From 21-14-0-10-47-8 sp966211795 (GTDB taxonomy: Bacteria > Bdellovibrionota > Bdellovibrionia > Bdellovibrionales > Bdellovibrionaceae), in assembly GCA_966211795.1 (NCBI GenBank), contig CBIHNW010000008.1, positions 1-64,000 on the forward strand: a DNA stretch of 64,000 nt, written 5' to 3'. The translations under genes were made by a program, and so were the position numbers. The notes beneath the pieces were generated by a model that did not search any database, was not told where the DNA came from, and saw only the letters and a list, made by a program, of their open reading frames with translations. Below are positions 1-8,186 of the stretch, one piece after another; position 1 is the first letter of the stretch, and each line of letters starts with the position of its first letter.

Positions 1-304
1 TGACATTTTACCTGAAACAAAGAACCCTGACATAATCGCAGTTACAGAACATCATATAATTTTTATTTGACAGCATTTTTGGTCGGAAACGCTTGAGAAA
101 GATTCATATTTTCTTGCGTCTCTCTGACGCCCTTCATTCGCTCGCACTGGCTCTGCATTGCGATTGCTGACCGTGATTCGAGACCAGCCCTAAATTTTCA
201 AATTCATTTGAACAGCCAGCCTGCAGGCGTGGTCGTTTTCACTTTTAAAACCCATGATAAGGTCGCTTTGAATTTACGAAAAACTTTTTTAGAGGAGATT
301 AGCA
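1..304. other. Intergenic leader of the first HNH gene
   Basis: No gene is visible here. The stretch is AT-rich at its left end and holds a TTGACA-containing motif at 65-83 that recurs upstream of the second HNH gene. The ribosome binding site AGAGGAGA lies just before position 305. The long leader (over 200 bases from the motif to the start codon) could carry regulation, but I see no strong hairpin. Confidence 0.5.
65..83 (+). promoter_or_regulatory. Shared upstream motif with TTGACA box (copy 1)
   Basis: The 19-mer ATTTGACAGCATTTTTGGT matches 62061-62079 (ATTTGACATGATTTTTGGT) at 17 of 19 positions. Both copies lie about 190-220 bases upstream of an HNH endonuclease gene on the same strand. 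TTGACA fits a -35 box, but no good -10 box follows at 16-18 bases, so it could instead be an operator. Function is inferred only from the conservation. Confidence 0.4.
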
Positions 305-1369
305 ATGAGAACTGAAATAGATAAAAAGTTGAGCAAGATTTTGAATATCAAAAATTTAAACGACACTTTCCTTATTCAGAAGACAGAAGGCCTGGTTAAA
401 GAAGAGCGCGAAGTGCTCACAAATCTTTTGCATCACTTCCGCGAGATCGAAAGAAGAAGATTATTCTGCGATTACAAATATGAATCGCTCCGAGAAATGC
501 TCGTAAAGCATTTTGGATATTCGGATGATGAGGCTTATCGTAGAATTTCTGCCATGTGGCTACTCAAAGACATTCCAGAAGTGGAAGAGAAGATCACAAA
601 TGGCGAGCTCTCGCTATCGCACCTAAGCCTTGCTCAGTCTTTCTTTCGAAAAGAAGCAAAGATTCAAAAAGTTGAGATTTCGAAAGAAGATAAGCTCGGT
701 CTCTTAACAGAGATCAGTGAGCAAACAATCCGCGAAGCGCAAAGAATTATGCTTGCGCAATCTTCTGCGCCTGAAGAACTGCGGCCTGACAAAATGTCGA
801 TTATTAGCAGTAAAAAAATAGAATTCCGGTTCACTGCGAATAAATCCTTGGAATCCAAAATCTCAGAAGTCAAAGGTCTGCTCGCCCACAAACATCCAAA
901 TCTATCGATGGGAGAGCTCTTCGAAGTGCTTTGCGAAATTTCGATTGAGACTTTAAAAAAAGAAAAGACGACGACATCGAAAACCGAAAAAACCGCGACG
1001 CCCAGGAAAAGCTGCGTTAACAAAGTTCAGGTCAGCAAGCCGCAAGCCGATGAATCTCAGAATCTCACATCACCATCGAGCTTGAGCACAGATATTCAGG
1101 TCTCACGATCAGCGAGCACAACCACTATGGAGACTTCCACCGCAAAACCGAAATCCCAAGCTCAAATCAACCGTGAAGTCTGGCGAGAAAGCCATCACGC
1201 GTGCTGCAACTGTGGATCAAAGCGCGCTCTCGAGATCGATCACCTGCACCCCAAAGCCAAGGGCGGTGATGACACCAAAGAAAATCTCAGAATTCTGTGC
1301 CGGTTCTGCAATCAGCGCGCGGCCATCAAAGAGTTTGGGCAAATGAAGATGGATCTCTACCTGAATTAA
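305..1369 (+). CDS. HNH endonuclease, Bdellovibrio-type multicopy family
   Basis: A 354-residue protein with a C-terminal HNH nuclease domain at about residues 296-345. It has a CCNC zinc knuckle, an EIDHLHP catalytic stretch, GGDDTKENLR, and a second CRFCN knuckle. The N-terminal half (about 20-200) is helical and resembles the region before the HNH domain in DUF222-type proteins. A Ser/Thr/Lys-rich linker (about 215-290) joins the two. Start: AGAGGAGA sits 7 bases before the ATG. A second, diverged member lies at 62269-63390 with the same domain order. Cleavage of double-stranded DNA is the family activity; the biological role (mobile, defensive or housekeeping) is unknown. Confidence 0.85.
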   Translation: MRTEIDKKLSKILNIKNLNDTFLIQKTEGLVKEEREVLTNLLHHFREIERRRLFCDYKYESLREMLVKHFGYSDDEAYRRISAMWLLKDIPEVEEKITNGELSLSHLSLAQSFFRKEAKIQKVEISKEDKLGLLTEISEQTIREAQRIMLAQSSAPEELRPDKMSIISSKKIEFRFTANKSLESKISEVKGLLAHKHPNLSMGELFEVLCEISIETLKKEKTTTSKTEKTATPRKSCVNKVQVSKPQADESQNLTSPSSLSTDIQVSRSASTTTMETSTAKPKSQAQINREVWRESHHACCNCGSKRALEIDHLHPKAKGGDDTKENLRILCRFCNQRAAIKEFGQMKMDLYLN

Positions 1370-1475
1370 AAAGCAAACTCCCGCATCAGACTCCTAGAAA
1401 GCGCGCAAGAATTCTTGTGGGTACGAAGGCGATTTTCGGAGTTCATCTGGTTATGGGGAGGACGCAGCCGATCGG

Positions 1476-2225
1476 TCATTCGTTCTGTGGTTTGGTTCCG
1501 TCTTTGACAAGGGTCAATTCTTTTCGGTCATTCAAAAGCCAGACGTCGACCTGATCCGGATTTCCCAATGGAGTTGCGAGCAAAATTTCGAAGTGATCTT
1601 TGTTTGCGGTGCAGCCCTGCTGGCAGTACTGGCGGTAGGCAGAAAGATCGATATCGCGGACAAACGGGCCATAGTGATAACCTTCTTCGTTCTCGCTCGC
1701 TTTTTCTCCGATCACAAAATCTGTACTGAGGCGTTGGCTGTCGACTTTGGCTTCGGCTGGGATCTCTGATAACGATTCCGAAGGTTCCAAAAACCCGGCC
1801 TTGAATGGAAGCTTCGGATTTCGATTGATCTCCATGGCGTCGATGTCGGTCACGAACTGGTCGTATTCGGCATGAAAGGCCAGCTGAGCCGTGTAGACCG
1901 TGGATAAAAAGCTCCTTGTCTGGCTTCTCAATTCCGCAACCTCGGCTGGCGTCAGATGCCGGGGCTCTTCGAAATTCTTGGCATCTTTTGCGACCGCGAC
2001 TTGTTGAACCGAGGAATCAGAGGTTTTTGCGGCCACCGGTGGGGAAGGTGTCGCCTGAATTTCAGAGCTTGCCGCAGAGTTTTGCGAGCTTGGCGGACCA
2101 TCTGCAATCGGGTTTGCAATTGCGCTTGAATTCGGGCTTGAAACTGCTGGGGGCGCTTTCTTGAAAAACAGGAAGGCGGCAAGGCCTAGAATCACCACTA
2201 AGGAAATATAAATTCTTCGTCGCAT
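1476..2225 (-). CDS. Membrane-anchored protein with a pilin-like globular domain
   Basis: About 249 residues. An Arg-rich start is followed by one membrane helix (about residues 5-20), then a Ser/Pro/Ala-rich linker, then a C-terminal domain. In that domain STVYTAQLAFHAEYDQF and the end VWLLNDRKELTLVKDG resemble the globular part of type IV pilins and pseudopilins. It lacks the usual prepilin leader and Phe/Glu mature start; instead the domain is displaced from the membrane by the linker. Start: ATG at 2225 is preferred over an in-frame TTG at 2252; neither has a good ribosome binding site. The gene stands alone, downstream of the kinase at 2329-3939 on the same strand. A role in surface structures is inferred from similarity only. 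Confidence 0.6.
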   Translation of the reverse strand: MRRRIYISLVVILGLAAFLFFKKAPPAVSSPNSSAIANPIADGPPSSQNSAASSEIQATPSPPVAAKTSDSSVQQVAVAKDAKNFEEPRHLTPAEVAELRSQTRSFLSTVYTAQLAFHAEYDQFVTDIDAMEINRNPKLPFKAGFLEPSESLSEIPAEAKVDSQRLSTDFVIGEKASENEEGYHYGPFVRDIDLSAYRQYCQQGCTANKDHFEILLATPLGNPDQVDVWLLNDRKELTLVKDGTKPQNE

Positions 2226-2328
2226 GATTTTTATTTTGGTTCGCCGATGCAAAAGTGTCCAGCGGGAAGATCGTGGCCCAGCTCTCGGTTAAAGCGCCCG
2301 CCGCCGTGAAGTAAAAGTCAGCAAGAAC

Positions 2329-3939
2329 TCAGACCGATTGCTGCCAGGGTAAGAAAATCTGGAAGGTGGTTTGTCCGGGTTTCGAATTCACGGTGATTTC
2401 GCCTTGGTGTTCCTGGATGATACCGCGAGAGACCGACAGTCCGAGGCCGGTGCCTTCGCCGACTTGTTTAGTGGTGAAGAAGGGTTCGAAAATCTTATCC
2501 CGGATGTCGGGCGCGATTCCCGGTCCCGAATCGGTGACCAAAAATGTCAGACCCTGATCGGTTTGTTGAAAACTGAGATCGACTTTTTTGGTTTCTGATT
2601 TCATAACGGCATCAAAGGCGTTGTTCAAAAGGTTGATCAGCATCTGGCCGATCTGCACGGGCCGACACATCAGCTTTACATCCGGAATTTCGCTGACGTG
2701 CAGTTCGATCTGGTTATTGATGAACTTTTGCTTGCTGAGCTGAAGAGTTCTCTCAACGATCAAGCGGACCTGAGCTTGTTCGAAAGGGTCCCGCTCTCCT
2801 TGTCGGGAAAAGTATTGCAGGCTTTGGATGATGGCGCTGATGCGCAGGGAGGTCTCTTCCAGTCTTTGCACTGGCACCTTCCAGCTTTCGTTGCCGGGCA
2901 GGGTCTCATCGAGAAAGCGCTGCAGTTGGTAAGCGGTCGCGACGATGATGGCGAGTGGGTTGTTCACCTCGTGCGCGATCCCGCCCGCCATTTCACCAAT
3001 CATCGAAAGCCGGGCCGCGTATTCAACTTTCGACCGCTGTCGTTCCATTTCCTTTTGGATGGCTTTCAGCTCATCGATCGGAACACCGACGACGATGGTG
3101 GCATTTTTGGGATTGAGCAATCGGACGAAGGATACGATGTAGGTGTGCGGTCCATCTTGTTGTTCGATGCTGACTTCTTGCACATGGGTTTCTGCATCCG
3201 ATTTGCGAAAAGCGTCGGTCTGAGAATGCAGATTTGAGCTCAAGAAAAGTTTTTCGAATGATTTGCTGTATTCGATCCAGTCGCCGGATGGATCCGACAT
3301 CGCCACGAAGCCGGGAACCGAGTTGATGACTTTTTTAAGTTTTTCCTTTTCGGATCGCAAGTTGCCTTCGGTTTCGTAGGTGTGCAGAAGGTCAGCCGAA
3401 TGGGCATTAGAAACGACAAATAAGTACGCCAGGTAGGCAAAAAATATGCAGCCGATCACTCGAGAAAAGGCCGTGTTCTCGACGGCAGAATACAGAAGCA
3501 TGGGCCATGCGATCAAAATTGAAACCAGCTTTTGTTGGCGAGGCACCGAGGCAAAAGAGTACGTCGTGCTCGAGATGTAACCCAGAATATTGAAGATGAA
3601 GATGATCCCTTGTTCAGATTGCAAACCGAATTCCTGAAAAGAAGTGGCGGCAAGAGCCGACCAGGTCAATGCAGTCAAATGGGAAAAGATCAATAGAACG
3701 GGGTAAGCCTTCACCAGTTTTTCAAAGTGATAACGGTTCCGATGGATGTAGAACATCCGGCAACTCTGCAGAAAAATAATCTGCAAGAAGCAATAGGCCA
3801 TGAATCCATAGACATGATTGGATCGCGGAATTAAAGACCAGGCGATGAGACAGAGCAGACTCTGCGGAATGGAACCATTAACCGTACGGCGTAAAAATTC
3901 GATCTTGAGGCGATCTTGAAGCTTGAGATGATCATGCAT
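2329..3939 (-). CDS. Membrane histidine kinase (NtrB-like HisKA/HATPase)
   Basis: A 536-residue sensor kinase. The first 180 residues are hydrophobic with about six membrane helices and no large periplasmic loop. A short PAS-like region follows (about 200-290). The HisKA box GEMAGGIAHEVNNPL puts the phospho-acceptor at about His323. The HATPase domain has an N box (NLLNNAFDA), a G1 box (DSGPGIA), an F box (FEPFFTTK) and a G2 box (GEGTGLGLS). The HEVNNPL signature is typical of NtrB-like kinases. It lies 80 bases downstream of the receiver gene 4020-4442 on the same strand, so the two are probably co-transcribed and partners. The signal sensed is unknown; a membrane-embedded sensor suggests a cue at or in the membrane. 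Confidence 0.9.
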   Translation of the reverse strand: MHDHLKLQDRLKIEFLRRTVNGSIPQSLLCLIAWSLIPRSNHVYGFMAYCFLQIIFLQSCRMFYIHRNRYHFEKLVKAYPVLLIFSHLTALTWSALAATSFQEFGLQSEQGIIFIFNILGYISSTTYSFASVPRQQKLVSILIAWPMLLYSAVENTAFSRVIGCIFFAYLAYLFVVSNAHSADLLHTYETEGNLRSEKEKLKKVINSVPGFVAMSDPSGDWIEYSKSFEKLFLSSNLHSQTDAFRKSDAETHVQEVSIEQQDGPHTYIVSFVRLLNPKNATIVVGVPIDELKAIQKEMERQRSKVEYAARLSMIGEMAGGIAHEVNNPLAIIVATAYQLQRFLDETLPGNESWKVPVQRLEETSLRISAIIQSLQYFSRQGERDPFEQAQVRLIVERTLQLSKQKFINNQIELHVSEIPDVKLMCRPVQIGQMLINLLNNAFDAVMKSETKKVDLSFQQTDQGLTFLVTDSGPGIAPDIRDKIFEPFFTTKQVGEGTGLGLSVSRGIIQEHQGEITVNSKPGQTTFQIFLPWQQSV

Positions 3940-4019
3940 TAGGATGTCCTCATCAAGAAGAACTATACATGATTTTCGAATCTGTCACAAAGGACTATGG
4001 GACTCGTCACGGTGCTTTT

Positions 4020-4442
4020 TTAAGCCATGGCGGATTTTTCGTGAGTGTTGGAGGAGCTTTTGGGAGGACGGTTTGTCTGAGCCCGAATTTCTTTAATCAG
4101 CTCAAGAAGATGTGGAAGCCGGATGGGTTTCGTCACAAATCCCACAAAGTTTGGACTGGATTTCAGATGCATTTCGTCATTGCCATGTCCAAAACCTGAA
4201 AGAAAGAGCATGGGAATCACCGGGGGTTCAAGGGCGCTCACGTTTCTCAGCAACTCGTAACCATCCCAGCCCGGCATCCGAATGTCGGTGACGATCAAGT
4301 CAGGGCGAGAACTTTGTATTTTCTCAAAGGCTTCTTTGCCATCACTGGCGCAATTGGTTTCGTAACCCTCGCGTTGCAGGAAGAGGGCGATAATGTCGCG
4401 AAAATCACTTTCATCATCAACCAATAGGACCTTAAAAGCCAT
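4020..4442 (-). CDS. Stand-alone receiver-domain response regulator
   Basis: 140 residues: a single CheY-like receiver with no output domain. Acidic pair Asp9/Asp10, phospho-acceptor Asp53 (in TDIRMPGWDG) and conserved Lys in TKPIRL are present. A short Ser/Lys-rich tail follows. AGGAGAG precedes the ATG at 8 bases. It is first in a probable two-gene operon with the kinase at 2329-3939. With no DNA-binding domain it should act by protein contact or as a relay step. Confidence 0.9.
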   Translation of the reverse strand: MAFKVLLVDDESDFRDIIALFLQREGYETNCASDGKEAFEKIQSSRPDLIVTDIRMPGWDGYELLRNVSALEPPVIPMLFLSGFGHGNDEMHLKSSPNFVGFVTKPIRLPHLLELIKEIRAQTNRPPKSSSNTHEKSAMA

Positions 4443-4719
4443 AATTGGACTCTCCTGCCGTACAATATGCGCTTCTATTTATCAAAAGTCAGGGCATCAA
4501 CCCATGCCTTTCGGCAAAATGGGATTCTTCGTCAAGTCTTTGCAAAGTTCTGCGCAAATATTCCTTCAGACCGCCGGCGCGACGGGTTTCGAGCCTGCTG
4601 CCGGCTGGATTTTGCGGGGCACTTTTTGGGCTCACTGTCTAAGCCGTGAACGGCTCGCGCGTGCGGGACGCGGTTTCTTTTCTCTCGACCAGAGAAGGGT
4701 TTTTGCATCTCAGGCGGGG

Positions 4720-6279
4720 ATGAAAAAGACAGCTTCACTTTTGATTTGTATCGGCCTTTTCGCTGGCACGTCCTCGACCGCCTTGGCTCTTTCCAAGGCC
4801 AGCTTTCCGTCCATTTTGCAGCGCCTGACCCCGGAAAAAAACTACATCACCGCTTCGGTTCCCCAGCTTGCCCAATTGAATGCGGCCCCTTCGCTCGAGG
4901 CCGCGGCGCAGATCGTGCGGGATATGGTGTATTCGCAGATCGCTTTGCAACCGAAATCGCAGGCATTGCCCCAGGACGCGGTGGTGTTCGATGCCCTGAT
5001 CAAGAAACGACAGCTGACCTTCGTGATCGTGCCGGGGCTTTTGGGCGAGTTCATTCAAACCCGCGCTTTCGAAGAAGTTTTCTCGCGGCCTTCGTCTTAC
5101 CAGAAAACTTGGCAGAGCCTGGCGCTGAAATCAGGTCTGACGGATCCGCGCCTGGATTTGCAAAAGTTCGCTGACGAGAATCGACCCATCGGCGAGATGA
5201 TCGATGCCGCCAGCATTGATGACAAGAGTGGCAAGCCTTTGATCAAGGTCATCATCTTAACGACAAAGCTGGGCTCTTTGGAATCGGTCGGCGACAACGT
5301 CAAGCAGGCCCAAGTTTTCAATCGCCGTTTGGAAAAGTACGTGCAGATCAGCCACGACCAGAACCTGGTTCTGTTGGGATATTCGCGCGGAACACCTTTG
5401 GCATTAGAGATGATCACGCAGGCGCAGAAGCAGAATCTTTCTTATTTCAGCAAAGTCAAAGGCCTGGTCGCGCATGCCGGAGTGATCATGGGATCTTCGC
5501 TGGCCGATCTGACGGCCGATGAAAGCACCGAGAGCGGACGCTTGTTTGCTGGCGCGCGCGAGCTTGCCGACAGTTTGCAATACAGTCACGATCCACTTTT
5601 GCACGCCGTGAAATACGCCGAAAATTCGGCCGCCATCGCGAAATTCGTGGGGCTGGTGGCTTTGAACACCAAACCTAATTTTCTGTCCACCTTGAAGACG
5701 ATTCAAAACGGGGACTTCCATGCGACCTCGGCCCTGATTTTGGGAATGATTGATCAATTGAAGCTGTTGATGATCACGGATTTCAACGGTCACGTCAGCC
5801 GCGTGAAAACACTGATCAGCGAGATCCTGATTTCGGTCGAGCAACTGCGCACGGGTCCGAGCAAGCAGTGGTGGACGAGCCATGATCTACCAAAAAATAT
5901 CGATTATTATTCGCTCTCGGCGGTGATGGTCGATAAGGATCGCGGCGGCATCGAGCAAACGGTGTATCAAGCGCACGAAGGCTACGATGACACTTTGGAT
6001 GACGACGGACTTTTGGACAACAAACGAACTTACGAGAAGGCCACAGGCATCGCGCTCAATGACTCGCAAGTGGCCATTCACCAAAGTCAATTTCTACCCG
6101 GCGTGATCGCGGGTTTGAATCCCCACAATCAAGATTTAAATTTCCAGTCTTTGGGAATTTTGCAGACTCATCATTGGGGCGTTTCGTTAAAAGCGGTCAA
6201 TGCCGAAAGTGATGGCCGCGTCAGTCCTTTCCCGCGGGAAAAAATTCTGCAGGCGCTGGCGATTTATTTAAATCAATAA
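4720..6279 (+). CDS. Exported alpha/beta-hydrolase-like protein
   Basis: 519 residues from an ATG preceded by AGG. The reading frame is open further upstream to 4393, but that part overlaps the divergent receiver gene and is not protein-like. The start chosen gives a clear signal peptide (MKKTASLLICIGLFAG to about residue 25). The fold is suggested by FVIVPGLLGEF (a strand plus oxyanion-type loop) and by LLGYSRGTP, a G-x-S-x-G nucleophile elbow, followed by HAGVIMGSSL. A catalytic Asp and His cannot be assigned safely. The likely site of action is the periplasm or outside the cell. It could be a lipase or esterase; the substrate is unknown. Confidence 0.6.
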   Translation: MKKTASLLICIGLFAGTSSTALALSKASFPSILQRLTPEKNYITASVPQLAQLNAAPSLEAAAQIVRDMVYSQIALQPKSQALPQDAVVFDALIKKRQLTFVIVPGLLGEFIQTRAFEEVFSRPSSYQKTWQSLALKSGLTDPRLDLQKFADENRPIGEMIDAASIDDKSGKPLIKVIILTTKLGSLESVGDNVKQAQVFNRRLEKYVQISHDQNLVLLGYSRGTPLALEMITQAQKQNLSYFSKVKGLVAHAGVIMGSSLADLTADESTESGRLFAGARELADSLQYSHDPLLHAVKYAENSAAIAKFVGLVALNTKPNFLSTLKTIQNGDFHATSALILGMIDQLKLLMITDFNGHVSRVKTLISEILISVEQLRTGPSKQWWTSHDLPKNIDYYSLSAVMVDKDRGGIEQTVYQAHEGYDDTLDDDGLLDNKRTYEKATGIALNDSQVAIHQSQFLPGVIAGLNPHNQDLNFQSLGILQTHHWGVSLKAVNAESDGRVSPFPREKILQALAIYLNQ

Positions 6280-6321
6280 TCGAGGCGAAATTTCGAGTGG
6301 CAGGCGCTGGGCGCTGGTGAA

Positions 6322-6351
6322 GCAGAGACCTGGTTGAACACAGGCCTCTGC
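6322..6351. terminator. Hairpin between convergent genes
   Basis: GCAGAGaCCTG pairs with CAGGcCTCTGC around an 8-base loop. It lies between the 3' ends of the genes ending at 6279 (+) and 6379 (-). No T-run follows on either strand, so this is at best a bidirectional processing or terminator hairpin. Confidence 0.35.
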
Positions 6352-6378
6352 GTGATGGGTGCTTGGACGGAATATCGC

Positions 6379-7866
6379 CTAAGGCTGTCCGTAATTCAGC
6401 GGCAGGAATTGCAAGCGGTCCCAAGGAAATCCTTCGAGAACCGAATAGTCCGGCTTTCCTTCAAACAGCCCATTGGATCCATGATAAGGATCTGCTTTTC
6501 CCAGGACCGTGTAAGAGATCGGCGCCTGCGCGCGAATGGCCACCGAGCCTGATTTGTCCCAAACAACAAATCCATATTTTTGCGCGGCTTTGGCGATGAC
6601 CTTGGCGGCCTTCGTGATCGGTAACGCATCGACGTTGACGGTGGGATCTAGACGAAAGCGGATGCCTTCGGGAATGATCCCGGCACCATTGCCATCACCC
6701 CGAGACGCCGGCCACGAAATGACATTCCATGCGGCCATGTCGACCAAAGCGATGCCGATGGCGTGGCGAATTTCTCCGCGCTGCAGTTCTTCGGCGGTCA
6801 CTTGACCACCCAGAAACGGCAGTCCCGTCGCCGTGGTTCCGTACGCGCCAAACAGGCCATTGCTTTTCGAGACATTTTGCATGCGGCCTCCCCAGCAAGC
6901 GCTGAAGCTGCTGCCATTTTTCTCGGTCACCCAGAATTCATAAAGCGTGTCGGTCGATGGCGAGTAGATGGACATTTCTGAATCCGTGCCTTCGGCCGGA
7001 ACGGCGTAGCTCGGAATCGGAACTTGTTGCCACTGGCTGATCAGATTCGGATCGGCGTAGCCGCGATTCTGACAGTCGTTAAAGCCGACATTCTGCTTCG
7101 GCGACGACGCATCGGCGATGTAGACGGGGCTTGCGTACGCGTCCGTGTTCAGATTGACGGTGCCATAGTATTTCGCTTTCTGTTGCAAAAAGTTATTCAC
7201 GAATTGCGCCGAATTTGGATGCAAGGCCACGTTGGTTGGAATGGGCGTGTACCAAAAGCTGGTCGGCGCAAAGATGTGATCAGTCGGCAGATCATTCGCC
7301 GAGACCGGCGGTTGCGCAGGTACCGGTGCTGGAGCGGGAGCAGGAGCAGGAGCAGGAGCTGGAGCCGGAGCAGGAGCCGGAGCCGGTGCGGTCGAGATGA
7401 CCGACGAGTATTGGCAAACCTTATCAAAGCCCGGAAGTGGATCGCCAAAAATCGAGTTGCTGCAGCTAACCGATGAGGTTGCTGTTTGGTAAGCATAGGT
7501 TCCGTTCAATCCGTAGCGAACCTGACGGGTTCCGGAAAAAGAACAAAGTTGATCTTCCTGCGCGCAGGCGGTCCACGTGACCGTGGGCACCGGTGCTGGT
7601 GTCGGTGCGGTTGTCACAGATTCACTGGAGAATTGGCAAATTTTTGCCGCGTTCTTTAAAGGATCACCGAAAGTTTGGTTGGAGCAAGAGACCGGGCCCG
7701 TCAATGTCAGCGTCTTATAGACACCGTTTAAGCCGTAGCGAATCTTCTTCACTCCCGAATAACGGCATGTTCCGCCTTCATTTGCACATTTGGTCCAGGT
7801 CACGGCGGCTTGCGCTCCGGCAAGCCAGGTCAGCGATACGACGGTCCACAAAAAGATGAACTTCAC
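6379..7866 (-). CDS. Exported modular protein with two Cys-rich repeats and a large conserved domain
   Basis: 495 residues with a signal peptide ending near residue 20. Two tandem modules of about 60 residues follow (about 22-82 and 94-155). Each has the pattern WTxCAxExxxCxYSGxxxxRYGLNGxY and a later SCSNxxFGDP, with four Cys each that could form disulphides. A Pro/Ala repeat linker (about 160-185; GC-rich repeats at 7322-7385) leads to a domain of about 300 residues beginning DLPTDHIFAPTSFWYTPIP and ending FPWDRLQFLPLNYGQP. From memory, similar large domains occur in secreted actinobacterial proteins. The small modules resemble ones attached to secreted carbohydrate-active proteins, so surface or glycan binding is plausible. 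No catalytic activity can be assigned. Confidence 0.6.
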   Translation of the reverse strand: MKFIFLWTVVSLTWLAGAQAAVTWTKCANEGGTCRYSGVKKIRYGLNGVYKTLTLTGPVSCSNQTFGDPLKNAAKICQFSSESVTTAPTPAPVPTVTWTACAQEDQLCSFSGTRQVRYGLNGTYAYQTATSSVSCSNSIFGDPLPGFDKVCQYSSVISTAPAPAPAPAPAPAPAPAPAPAPVPAQPPVSANDLPTDHIFAPTSFWYTPIPTNVALHPNSAQFVNNFLQQKAKYYGTVNLNTDAYASPVYIADASSPKQNVGFNDCQNRGYADPNLISQWQQVPIPSYAVPAEGTDSEMSIYSPSTDTLYEFWVTEKNGSSFSACWGGRMQNVSKSNGLFGAYGTTATGLPFLGGQVTAEELQRGEIRHAIGIALVDMAAWNVISWPASRGDGNGAGIIPEGIRFRLDPTVNVDALPITKAAKVIAKAAQKYGFVVWDKSGSVAIRAQAPISYTVLGKADPYHGSNGLFEGKPDYSVLEGFPWDRLQFLPLNYGQP

Positions 7867-8186
7867 AATTCCCCCTCACTGTTGTTGTCACAGCAATCAA
7901 ATTGAATTTTCAAAATGCGTTTCATTTACGGTAACAAAATTCAGAAAATTATCGATTGACCGTTTTGACGCGCAAAATTCGAGCGCCGTCTGAAAGACAA
8001 TCCACACAGAATTGAACCGTTCTGAAATGAGACGCCAACAAGTTCGCGCCTGAAAATGAGACGCTGCTCGATTGACATTTTTGACTCGCAACAGTTTTCC
8101 CTGAGAGGAAAAAACCCTTCGTGCTATTCTGTAACCTATATTTTATTGGTTCAGGCAAGACGCCAAAATTGAATGCGGAGCCCGAG
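7867..8186. promoter_or_regulatory. Divergent intergenic region with two pairs of direct repeats
   Basis: No gene. Two 24-base copies starting TCGATTGAC and ending CGCAA lie at 7952-7975 and 8068-8091 (21 of 24 bases identical). Between them CTGAAATGAGACGC (8022-8035) is echoed by CTGAAAATGAGACGC (8050-8064). The region separates the starts of divergent genes at 7866 and 8187. The repeats are therefore placed to act as operator sites, though duplication debris is possible. Confidence 0.45.

Noticed and set aside
4393..4719. N-terminal extension of the hydrolase-like gene
   Set aside because: It overlaps the divergent receiver gene, is not protein-like, and would bury the signal peptide.
7197..7496. 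Alternate frames across the Pro/Ala linker of the modular exported protein
   Set aside because: GC-rich repeat DNA stays open in several frames; the real frame is fixed by the flanking domains.
8121..8186. GTG start for the TPR/winged-helix protein
   Set aside because: The ATG at 8187 has GGAG at proper spacing; the extra residues lie in a repeat-rich promoter region.
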